Assembly: GCA_020048795.1 (NCBI GenBank)
Contig: JAIFMA010000015.1
Span: 1-5,423, forward strand
DNA: 5,423 nucleotides
From: Rhodoferax sp.
Lineage (GTDB): Bacteria > Pseudomonadota > Gammaproteobacteria > Burkholderiales > Burkholderiaceae_C
Reading direction: 5' to 3'
Notes under the pieces: generated by a model
The model's database searches: none
What the model was told of the DNA's origin: nothing
The model's input: the letters and a program-made list of their open reading frames with translations, nothing else
Shown: positions 1 to 5,239 of the stretch, piece by piece
Numbering within the stretch: the first letter of the stretch is position 1
Layout: every line of letters begins with the position of its first letter
Translations under genes and position numbers: made by a program

Positions 1-194
1 TCGATCAGGGTGACCGTGGTGCTAGCTGCTGCCACCTTGCCAACCCTGGAGAGCACCAGTACCACTTCCAGATCGCCCCAGTGACCGCACCAAAAGGTCC
101 GTCCGGCTCGCACCTGTTTGCTTGCATTGCGGAGTTGACCGAGCAATCCCCTTTGTTCGTCGAGCAGTGCACTGACAATGGCGATTTTGGTCAA
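1..194 (-). CDS. mtnN: 5'-methylthioadenosine/S-adenosylhomocysteine nucleosidase, 3' end outside window
   Basis: This gene was found by reading the minus strand beyond the fadD stop; 64 codons are present before the left edge. The product should hydrolyse the glycosidic bond of methylthioadenosine and S-adenosylhomocysteine in the cytoplasm, feeding methionine salvage and relieving inhibition of methyltransferases. The N-terminus reads IAIVSALLDEQ, which aligns with the E. coli enzyme's IGIIGAMEEEV; Glu13 falls at the catalytic Glu12 position. SRVGKVAAA at residues 49-57 matches the family's conserved SGIGKVAAA. The start is a TTG at 194-192. It is the only plausible initiator because the same frame is closed by the fadD TAG five codons upstream, and AGGA at 206-203 lies 8 nt away. 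The gene follows fadD by 12 nt, so co-transcription and coupling are likely. The purine-binding and C-terminal parts cannot be checked here. A related nucleosidase or phosphorylase-superfamily member remains possible but less likely. Confidence 0.9.
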   Translation of the reverse strand, partial: MTKIAIVSALLDEQRGLLGQLRNASKQVRAGRTFWCGHWGDLEVVLVLSRVGKVAAASTTVTLI

Positions 195-202
195 ATCAGG
201 GT

Positions 203-206
203 TCCT
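203..206 (-). promoter_or_regulatory. Ribosome binding site for mtnN
   Basis: On the minus strand the bases immediately after the fadD TAG read AGGA, 8 nt before the TTG at 194-192. Together with the stop codon it reads TAGAGGA. This site decides the non-ATG start and suggests that ribosomes finishing fadD can reinitiate on mtnN. Confidence 0.65.
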
Positions 207-1880
207 CTATTTGGCGCGCAGCTCGCGACGGAGAATTTTGCCTACCGGAGTCTTGGGCAATTCGGTACGGAACTCGATGACTTTGGGCTGTTTGTAACCG
301 GTCAGGTTTTCTTTGCAATAGGCGCGCACCTGATCTTCGGTAACCGCCGGGTCCTTGCGCACAATCACCAGTTTGACGGCTTCGCCGGTCTTGGCATCGG
401 GCACCCCGACGCAGGCACATTCCATGATGCCGTCCATCTGCGACACCACATCTTCGAGTTCGGTCGGGAAGACATTGAAGCCACTGACCAGAATCATGTC
501 CTTCTTGCGATCGACGATCCTGAAATAGCCTTTTTCATCCATCACACCGACATCGCCCGACTTGAAAAAGCCATCGGCGGTCATGACCTTGGCGGTCTCA
601 TCGGGTCGCTGCCAATAACCTGCCATGACCTGCGGCCCCTTGATGGCGATCTCGCCGGACTGCCCAGGTGGCACTTCGTTGCCATCGTCATCGAGCAGCT
701 TGAGCCAGGTGCTGGGCAAGGGCACGCCAATCGAGCCGGTGTATTCGGTGATGTTGATCGGATTGGCACTGGCAATCGGCGAGGTTTCACTCAAACCATA
801 ACCTTCACAAATGGCGCAACCGGTCTTTTCAAACCACAATTTGGCCACCGCACTTTGCACGGCGCTACCACCGCCCGCAGACACCATCAGGTGATGCCAG
901 TCCACCTTGCTGAAATCGGGGTGGTTGGCCAGCCCATTGAACAAGGTGTTGACGGCGGGAAATACATGGACTTGATGTTTGGCAAGTTCCTTCAACACGG
1001 CGGGAAAATCACGTGGATTCGGAATCAGGATCAGCTTGCCGCCCAATCGCATGGATAGCATCAAGTCAACGGTAAAGGCAAAGATATGGTAGAGCGGCAG
1101 TGCGCAGACAAAGTTGAGTTGCTGGCTTGGCGGAACTTTGGCCAGCCCCGGCTGAAACCAGGCATCGGACTGCAGCAGGTTGGCCACCAGATTGCGTTGC
1201 AGCAGGACGGCTCCCTTGGAAACACCGGTGGTGCCGCCGGTGTACTGTAATACCGCTACATCGTCGGCCTTGATGACCACTTTCTTGAGGGTACCACTGG
1301 TGCCTTTGGCAATCGCTGCATTGAAGCGGACAGCCTCGGGCAGTTTGTAATCTGGCACCATTTTTTTGACGTTGCGCACCACAAAATTGACCAAAGTACC
1401 CTTGAGCAAGCCCAACTGATCACCCATGGCGCACAACACAATGTGTTTGATGGGGGTGGCTGCAAGGCACTTTTCCAGCGTGGCCGCAAAATTCTCAAGG
1501 ATCACGATGGCCTTGGCACCCGAGTCTTTAAGCTGGTGCTCAAGTTCGCGTGCCGTGTACAAGGGGTTGACATTCACCAAGGTATAACCAGCGCGCAAGA
1601 TACCGACCACAGCAATCGGGTACTGCAGCACATTGGGCATCATCACCGCCACCCGATCACCCTTGACAAGCCCCAAACCCTGCAGGTAAACGCCAAAAGT
1701 TCGGCTGAGTTCTTCGATCTGACGGTAGTTCAGCTCCTTGCCCATGAAGCTAAAGGCGCTGCGGTCGGCAAATTTCTGAAAACTCTCCTCCATCATCTCG
1801 ACGGTGGAAGCATACCGGCTGACTTCGATGTCAGCAGGCACGCCCGGTGGATAGGTCTTCAGCCAGATCGGGTCGTTCAT
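207..1880 (-). CDS. fadD: Long-chain fatty acid-CoA ligase (FadD type)
   Basis: The 557-residue product is close to E. coli FadD (561) and collinear with it. It activates free fatty acids with ATP and CoA, through an acyl-adenylate, at the inner face of the cytoplasmic membrane. Visible motifs include MMPNVLQYP (80-88) and NVNPLYTARELEHQL (103-117). The phosphate-binding loop YTGGTTGVSKGA is at 213-224 and the A5-type motif GYGLSETSP at 360-368. The fatty-acyl-CoA synthetase signature runs from GDVGVMDEKG to VDRKKD (442-461), followed by MILVSGFNVFPTELEDV. The C-terminal catalytic lysine is Lys548 in PVGKILRREL. The ATG at 1880 is supported by GGAG at 1892-1889, 8 nt upstream, and by alignment with the FadD N-terminus (WLKTYPPGVP). 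It lies 134 nt downstream of pntB and 12 nt upstream of mtnN. Chain-length preference cannot be read from the sequence. The family call is firm. Confidence 0.97.
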   Translation of the reverse strand: MNDPIWLKTYPPGVPADIEVSRYASTVEMMEESFQKFADRSAFSFMGKELNYRQIEELSRTFGVYLQGLGLVKGDRVAVMMPNVLQYPIAVVGILRAGYTLVNVNPLYTARELEHQLKDSGAKAIVILENFAATLEKCLAATPIKHIVLCAMGDQLGLLKGTLVNFVVRNVKKMVPDYKLPEAVRFNAAIAKGTSGTLKKVVIKADDVAVLQYTGGTTGVSKGAVLLQRNLVANLLQSDAWFQPGLAKVPPSQQLNFVCALPLYHIFAFTVDLMLSMRLGGKLILIPNPRDFPAVLKELAKHQVHVFPAVNTLFNGLANHPDFSKVDWHHLMVSAGGGSAVQSAVAKLWFEKTGCAICEGYGLSETSPIASANPINITEYTGSIGVPLPSTWLKLLDDDGNEVPPGQSGEIAIKGPQVMAGYWQRPDETAKVMTADGFFKSGDVGVMDEKGYFRIVDRKKDMILVSGFNVFPTELEDVVSQMDGIMECACVGVPDAKTGEAVKLVIVRKDPAVTEDQVRAYCKENLTGYKQPKVIEFRTELPKTPVGKILRRELRAK

Positions 1881-1888
1881 GTTCAGGT

Positions 1889-1892
1889 CTCC
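1889..1892 (-). promoter_or_regulatory. Ribosome binding site for fadD
   Basis: GGAG on the minus strand (within TGGAGAC) sits 8 nt before the ATG at 1880-1878, an ideal spacing. It confirms the start at 1880. Confidence 0.7.
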
Positions 1893-1902
1893 AGGTTTTA
1901 CG

Positions 1903-1932
1903 CTAAAAGCAGAATTTTCACCTGATTGTCAG
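1903..1932 (-). promoter_or_regulatory. Weak candidate sigma-70 promoter for fadD-mtnN
   Basis: On the minus strand a CTGACA (-35 like, 1932-1927) is followed after 18 nt by TTTTAG (1908-1903). The first hexamer matches the consensus at five of six positions and the second at only three. If used, transcription would begin just upstream of the Shine-Dalgarno. The -35 hexamer lies partly inside the 1930-1945 inverted repeat. The candidate is plausible but not strong. Confidence 0.25.
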
Positions 1933-1945
1933 CTTCTGTAAGCTG
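1930..1945. repeat. Short inverted repeat, 6-bp arms with 4-nt loop
   Basis: CAGCTT (1930-1935) and AAGCTG (1940-1945) are perfect inverted arms around CTGT. On the plus strand the hairpin is followed by TGTTTTCCC, a short T run. That resembles a weak terminator pointing away from fadD, although no plus-strand gene ends there. On the minus strand it lies upstream of fadD, and one arm overlaps the candidate -35. It could be an operator half-site pair or simply a small RNA hairpin. Confidence 0.5.
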
Positions 1946-1950
1946 TGTTT

Positions 1951-1964
1951 TCCCTAATTAGGGA
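1951..1964. promoter_or_regulatory. Perfect 14-bp palindrome, possible operator
   Basis: TCCCTAATTAGGGA reads identically on both strands. It lies 71-84 bp upstream of the fadD start codon, in the pntB-fadD gap. Perfect symmetry of this length suits a dimeric helix-turn-helix regulator. I cannot name the regulator. The location upstream of the -35 candidate would suit an activator or upstream repressor site. A structural role in the pntB 3' end is the alternative. Confidence 0.4.
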
Positions 1965-1977
1965 GGGGCCTCCAACC

Positions 1978-2010
1978 GTGCCAGCCGGGCCCCACGCGAG
2001 AAACCGGCAC
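1978..2010 (-). terminator. Imperfect stem-loop after pntB, weak terminator candidate
   Basis: Downstream of the pntB stop the minus-strand RNA can pair GUGCCGG (2010-2004) with CUGGCAC (1984-1978), seven pairs including one G-U, around a 19-nt GC-rich loop. No run of U follows; the next bases are GGUUGGAGG. It is therefore at best a weak or Rho-assisted terminator, or a 3' end stabiliser. I list it because it is the only stem found directly behind pntB. Confidence 0.25.
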
Positions 2011-2014
2011 AGGG

Positions 2015-3436
2015 TCAGGTCTTGAGCGACAGCAGAACTTCGTCCAGCATCTTTTTGGCATCACCAAACAGCATGCGGTTGTTGTCTTTGTAGAACAGTG
2101 GGTTGTCCACACCCGCATAACCGGAGGCCATGCTTCGTTTCATGACAATGGAGGTCTTGGCCTTCCAGACCTCAAGCACCGGCATGCCGGCAATCGGGCT
2201 GGTCGGGTCGTCTTGTGCGCCAGGGTTGACGATGTCGTTGGCTCCGATCACCATCACCACGTCGGTTTTCGGAAAGTCATCGTTCAACTCGTCCATTTCC
2301 AGCACGATGTCATACGGCACCTTGGCTTCGGCCAGCAGCACGTTCATGTGACCCGGCATGCGCCCGGCCACCGGGTGGATGCCAAAGCGGATGTTGACGC
2401 CCTTTTCGCGCAGGTACTTGGTGATCTCATACACCGTGTGCTGAGCCTGTGCCACCGCCATGCCGTAACCGGGGACGATGATCACGCTCTTGGCTTCGCG
2501 CAGCAATTCAGCGGTTTCCACGCTGGAGATCGGGGTGACCTCGCCGGCTGGCTGGGCGGCACCGCCGGCCGGTGCCGGGTTGGCGCTGGCGGTACCAAAA
2601 CCGCCGGCAATGACGCTGATGAAGCTGCGGTTCATGGCGTTGCACATGATGTAAGACAGGATAGCACCGCTGGAGCCCACCAGCGCACCCACCACAATCA
2701 GCAAGTCGTTGGACAACATGAAACCGGTAGCCGCAGCAGCCCAGCCCGAATAGCTGTTGAGCATCGACACCACCACCGGCATGTCGGCACCGCCAATGGC
2801 CATCACCATGTGGATTCCAAACAGCAGCGCCACAACGGTCATGATGATCAACGGGGTCATGCCGTCGGGGATGCTGTGCGCGTTCATGAAGGCATTGCCA
2901 AACCAGATGACCACCAGCAGCCCAACCAGGTTTAACCAATGACGCGCCGGCAACAACAGCGGGTTGCCACTGATGCGGCCTGACAATTTGCCAAAGGCAA
3001 TCACCGAGCCCGAGAAAGTGATGGCTCCAATAAAAACACCGATGTAGATTTCCATCTCGTGAATCGACTTGGCCGCGCCCACAAAGCTCCTGGAGGCCTC
3101 GGGGTCAATGAACGTGGCCACGCCCACCAGCACAGCCGCCAGACCCACCATGCTGTGCATCAGGGCGACCAGCTCGGGCATTTGCGTCATCTGCACGGTT
3201 TTGGCAGCGTACATGCCAATGGATCCGCCCACTACCATGGCACCTACCACCCACGGCAGGCCAGCCATGCTGACTTTGGGGCCGAGCACGGTGGCCAGCA
3301 CCGCCAGCGTCATGCCGATCATGCCGTACAGGTTGCCGCGCAAGGCGGTGGTCTGGTTGGACAAGCCGCCCAAGCTCAGGACAAAAAGAATGGTTGCTGC
3401 GATATAGGCAACGGTTGCAAGTTCTGCAGTAAACAT
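2015..3436 (-). CDS. pntB: NAD(P) transhydrogenase subunit beta
   Basis: The 473-residue product (E. coli PntB has 462) is the membrane and NADP(H)-binding subunit of proton-translocating transhydrogenase. Residues 1 to about 280 hold the hydrophobic dII-beta segments. The proton-path residues of the E. coli enzyme are kept: His91 corresponds to His94 in ALMHSMVGLAAVL, and Asp213 and Asn222 correspond to Asp218 and Asn227 in GGADMPVVVSMLNSYSGW. An Ala/Pro/Gly hinge at about 281-300 leads to domain III. Domain III carries the NADP fold with PGYGMAVAQAQ (322-332), FGIHPVAGRMPGHMNVLLAE (351-370) and VIGANDIVNPGAQDDP (396-411). The ATG at 3436 has AAGGAAG ending 6 nt upstream, overlapping the pntA stop; the intercistronic gap is 12 nt. 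It assembles with PntA in the inner membrane. The call is very secure. Confidence 0.98.
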   Translation of the reverse strand: MFTAELATVAYIAATILFVLSLGGLSNQTTALRGNLYGMIGMTLAVLATVLGPKVSMAGLPWVVGAMVVGGSIGMYAAKTVQMTQMPELVALMHSMVGLAAVLVGVATFIDPEASRSFVGAAKSIHEMEIYIGVFIGAITFSGSVIAFGKLSGRISGNPLLLPARHWLNLVGLLVVIWFGNAFMNAHSIPDGMTPLIIMTVVALLFGIHMVMAIGGADMPVVVSMLNSYSGWAAAATGFMLSNDLLIVVGALVGSSGAILSYIMCNAMNRSFISVIAGGFGTASANPAPAGGAAQPAGEVTPISSVETAELLREAKSVIIVPGYGMAVAQAQHTVYEITKYLREKGVNIRFGIHPVAGRMPGHMNVLLAEAKVPYDIVLEMDELNDDFPKTDVVMVIGANDIVNPGAQDDPTSPIAGMPVLEVWKAKTSIVMKRSMASGYAGVDNPLFYKDNNRMLFGDAKKMLDEVLLSLKT

Positions 3437-3442
3437 GGGTGG

Positions 3443-3449
3443 CTTCCTT
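3443..3449 (-). promoter_or_regulatory. Ribosome binding site for pntB, overlapping the pntA stop
   Basis: AAGGAAG on the minus strand begins within the TAA stop of pntA (3451-3449) and ends 6 nt before the pntB ATG. The overlap favours translational coupling, which would help keep the two subunits in balance. Confidence 0.7.
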
Positions 3450-5107
3450 TATTTGCGGAACATGGCAAGCATGCGCTGGGTCACAGCGAATCCGCCAAAC
3501 ATATTGATGGCAGTCAGCACAATACCCGCTGCGGCCACCCAGGTGATCAGGCTGTTGGGACGCTCCAGGGCATCAGCCAGCGGCGAGATCTGCACCAGTG
3601 CACCAATGGCGATGATGCTGCTGATGGCGTTGGTCACGCTCATCAGTGGTGTATGCAAGGCCGGTTTGACATTCCAGACCACCATGTAGCCGACAAAGCA
3701 GGCCAGCACAAACACCGTGAAGTGCGACAAAAACTCTTTCGGTGCATTGGCCCCGATCAGCCAGAACAGCAACGCCGCCACCCCAAACATGATGGCCAGT
3801 TTGCTGCCGGCCATGGGCGCGCTGGCTTCGCCGTGACCATGGGCCTTTTTGGCAGCCGGTGCCGCAGCGGGTTTTGCAGGCGCAGTGGCCGCAGCGGGCA
3901 GTTTGGGTGCCGGTGGTGGCCAGGTAATGCTGCCTTCTTTGGTGACGGTCAGGCCGCGGATGGCGTCGTCTTCCATGTTGACATTGACCACCCCGTCCTT
4001 GGTCTTGCACAGCTCTTCGGCCAGGCGGAACAGGTTGGTGGCATACAGCGTGGACGACTGTTTGGCCAGACGCGAGGCCAGGTCGGTGTAGCCGACGATG
4101 GTCACGCCATGCTTGACCACGGACTGCCCAGGCTCGGTCAGCTCGCAGTTGCCGCCGCGCTCGGCTGCCATGTCAACGATGACGCTGCCGGGCTTCATGC
4201 TCTTGACCATCTCTGCCGTGATCAGCTTGGGTGCCGGCTTGCCGGGGATCAGCGCGGTGGTGATGATGATGTCGACCTCTCGGGCCTGCTTGGCATACAT
4301 GTCGCGCTGAGCCTGCTGGAAGCCCTCGCTCATGACCTTGGCATAACCGCCACCGCCACCGCCTTCCTCCTCATAATCCACTTTGACGAATTCGCCGCCC
4401 ATGGAAATGACCTGGTCGGCGACTTCGGCACGGGTGTCGTTGGCCCGCACGATGGCGCCCAAACCGACAGCGGTGCCGATGGCGGCCAATCCGGCTACGC
4501 CGGCACCGGCGATAAAGACCTTGGCGGGCTGCACCTTGCCTGCTGCCGTGATCTGTCCGGCAAAGAAGCGGCCAAAAGCATTGGCGGCCTCGACGACGGC
4601 ACGGTAGCCGGACACGCCGGCTTGGGATGTCAATGCGTCCATCTTCTGGGCCCGGCTCAACATGCGCGGCAGCGCGTCAATGGCCAGCACCGTCGCCTTC
4701 TTGGCAGTGAGCTGCTGCATCAACTCAGGGTTTTGTGCCGGCCAGATGAAGCCAATCAGGATGCCCCCGTCGCGCATCATGTCGACTTCAGCGGGGGTCG
4801 GTACGCAGACCTTGAAAACAATGTCTGACTCGGCCCACAGTGCTGCGGCGCCGTTGACAATTTGTGCGCCGGCGGCACGGTAGGTCTCGTCAGAAAAGTT
4901 GGCCGCGTCGCCCGCGCCAGACTCGACCGACACGGCAAAGCCGAGCTTGATCAATTTTTCGACCACTTCGGGCACGGTGGCCACCCGCTTTTCCCCTGGG
5001 AATACCTCTTTGGTAACCCCGATGCGCTGCACGGCTTTTACAGCATTCTGGGGGGGGGCAACAACGGCTTGGCCTGATGAACCATCAGTGGTGGCACTCG
5101 CTTGCAT
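3449..5107 (-). CDS. pntA: NAD(P) transhydrogenase subunit alpha (fused alpha1-alpha2)
   Basis: The 552-residue product (E. coli PntA has 510) carries the NAD(H)-binding domain I and the alpha membrane segments in one chain, unlike the split PntAA/PntAB form. Residues 1-28 are an Ala/Ser/Pro extension absent from E. coli. Domain I follows with GFIWPAQNPELMQ (119-131), the GRFFAGQITAAGKV segment (179-192), the nucleotide loop GAGVAG (201-206), the mobile-loop GYAKVM (254-259), and ALIPGKPAPKLIT (285-297). A charged Ala/Pro/Lys linker at about 398-432 joins roughly four membrane helices (about 436-452, 462-480, 491-507 and 519-537), ending NMFGGFAVTQRML. The start chosen is the ATG at 5107, with GAGGAG 8 nt upstream. 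A TTG at 5140 would add 11 residues without comparable support. A GTG at Val26 matches the E. coli N-terminus position but has no clear Shine-Dalgarno. A nine-C run lies in codons 17-20. Confidence 0.97.
   Translation of the reverse strand: MQASATTDGSSGQAVVAPPQNAVKAVQRIGVTKEVFPGEKRVATVPEVVEKLIKLGFAVSVESGAGDAANFSDETYRAAGAQIVNGAAALWAESDIVFKVCVPTPAEVDMMRDGGILIGFIWPAQNPELMQQLTAKKATVLAIDALPRMLSRAQKMDALTSQAGVSGYRAVVEAANAFGRFFAGQITAAGKVQPAKVFIAGAGVAGLAAIGTAVGLGAIVRANDTRAEVADQVISMGGEFVKVDYEEEGGGGGGYAKVMSEGFQQAQRDMYAKQAREVDIIITTALIPGKPAPKLITAEMVKSMKPGSVIVDMAAERGGNCELTEPGQSVVKHGVTIVGYTDLASRLAKQSSTLYATNLFRLAEELCKTKDGVVNVNMEDDAIRGLTVTKEGSITWPPPAPKLPAAATAPAKPAAAPAAKKAHGHGEASAPMAGSKLAIMFGVAALLFWLIGANAPKEFLSHFTVFVLACFVGYMVVWNVKPALHTPLMSVTNAISSIIAIGALVQISPLADALERPNSLITWVAAAGIVLTAINMFGGFAVTQRMLAMFRK
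4346..4363 (-). repeat. In-frame hexanucleotide repeat encoding six glycines in PntA
   Basis: Three perfect copies of GGCGGT on the minus strand encode Gly249-Gly254, directly after three glutamates and before YAKVM. The equivalent E. coli stretch reads EEAGSGDGYAKVM, so the region is naturally glycine-rich and flexible. Copy-number change would keep the frame. Confidence 0.85.
5050..5058 (-). repeat. Nine-base C homopolymer within the 5' end of pntA
   Basis: Nine G's on the plus strand are nine C's in the pntA sense strand, spanning Ala17-Pro18-Pro19-Gln20. Loss of one C would bring a UAA (5040-5038) into frame four codons later. The tract is in the N-terminal extension ahead of the conserved domain. 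It is a possible slippage site or a sequencing-error hotspot. Confidence 0.9.
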
Positions 5108-5115
5108 GGGGGCGA

Positions 5116-5121
5116 CTCCTC
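5116..5121 (-). promoter_or_regulatory. Ribosome binding site for pntA
   Basis: GAGGAG on the minus strand lies 8 nt before the ATG at 5107-5105. Its strength and spacing are the main reason for choosing this start over the TTG at 5140 and the GTG at codon 26. Confidence 0.75.
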
Positions 5122-5162
5122 GGTTTTTGTTGGAAATCAATAACCCGCGGAGCTTACATCAG

Positions 5163-5187
5163 TTTTTTCGGTTTTTTGCTTTCGTTT
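5163..5187. other. A/T-tract cluster, likely bent DNA, in the divergent region
   Basis: Two T6 runs (5163-5168 and 5172-5177) lie about 9 bp apart, with further T3 runs at 5180-5182 and 5185-5187. Near-helical spacing of such tracts is known to bend DNA. The cluster lies between the candidate pntA promoter and the pntA start, so in RNA it would be an A-rich 5' leader. A bend or a nucleoid-protein site is inference. Confidence 0.4.
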
Positions 5188-5192
5188 CCCTG

Positions 5193-5221
5193 ACTAAGGT
5201 CAAGAAATGGTCCGTTGGCAA
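5193..5221 (-). promoter_or_regulatory. Weak candidate promoter for pntAB
   Basis: On the minus strand TTGCCA (5221-5216, five of six to consensus) is followed after exactly 17 nt by CTTAGT (5198-5193, three of six). A transcript from here would have a leader of roughly 80 nt that is rich in A. The -10 candidate overlaps a 15-bp stretch similar to the palindrome region upstream of fadD. No better pair was found in 5108-5239. Confidence 0.25.
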
Positions 5222-5228
5222 TCTTTCC

Positions 5229-5234
5229 GATAAT
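5229..5234 (+). promoter_or_regulatory. Candidate -10 element for the Nudix gene, leaderless transcript
   Basis: GATAAT, five of six to the -10 consensus, ends 5 nt before the ATG at 5240. A transcription start six or seven bases past the element would fall on or next to that ATG, giving a leaderless mRNA. No Shine-Dalgarno at useful spacing precedes the ATG, which agrees with this. No good -35 hexamer stands 15-19 bp upstream. Confidence 0.4.
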
Positions 5235-5239
5235 GGGGT

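Noticed and set aside
81..1058. A 325-codon open frame on the plus strand, opposite fadD and the start of mtnN.
   Set aside because: It crosses the junction of two well-supported minus-strand genes, has a His/Phe/Gly-rich composition with no family resemblance, and lacks a Shine-Dalgarno. It is a shadow frame.
1443..1925. A 160-codon plus-strand open frame across the fadD 5' end and upstream region.
   Set aside because: It overlaps the conserved N-terminal part of FadD and has no recognisable motif.
1962..1973. GGAGGGGCCTCC as a terminator hairpin.
   Set aside because: The full arms leave a 2-nt loop, the shorter version has only four pairs, it overlaps the 14-bp palindrome and no U run follows.
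3059..4828. A 589-codon open frame on the plus strand, antisense to pntA and pntB.
   Set aside because: It lies wholly opposite two highly conserved genes, and its His/Gly/Gln-rich translation shows no recognisable domain. Long antisense frames of this kind are common where the real gene's codon bias removes stops.
5105..5140. Upstream TTG start for pntA at 5140, adding 11 residues.
   Set aside because: The ATG at 5107 has GAGGAG at 8 nt, whereas the TTG has no comparable site and the added residues match nothing known in the family.
5215..5234. TTGGCA followed by GATAAT as a full promoter for the Nudix gene.
   Set aside because: The hexamers are separated by only 8 bp, far from the usual 15-19. 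The GATAAT alone is kept as a -10 candidate.
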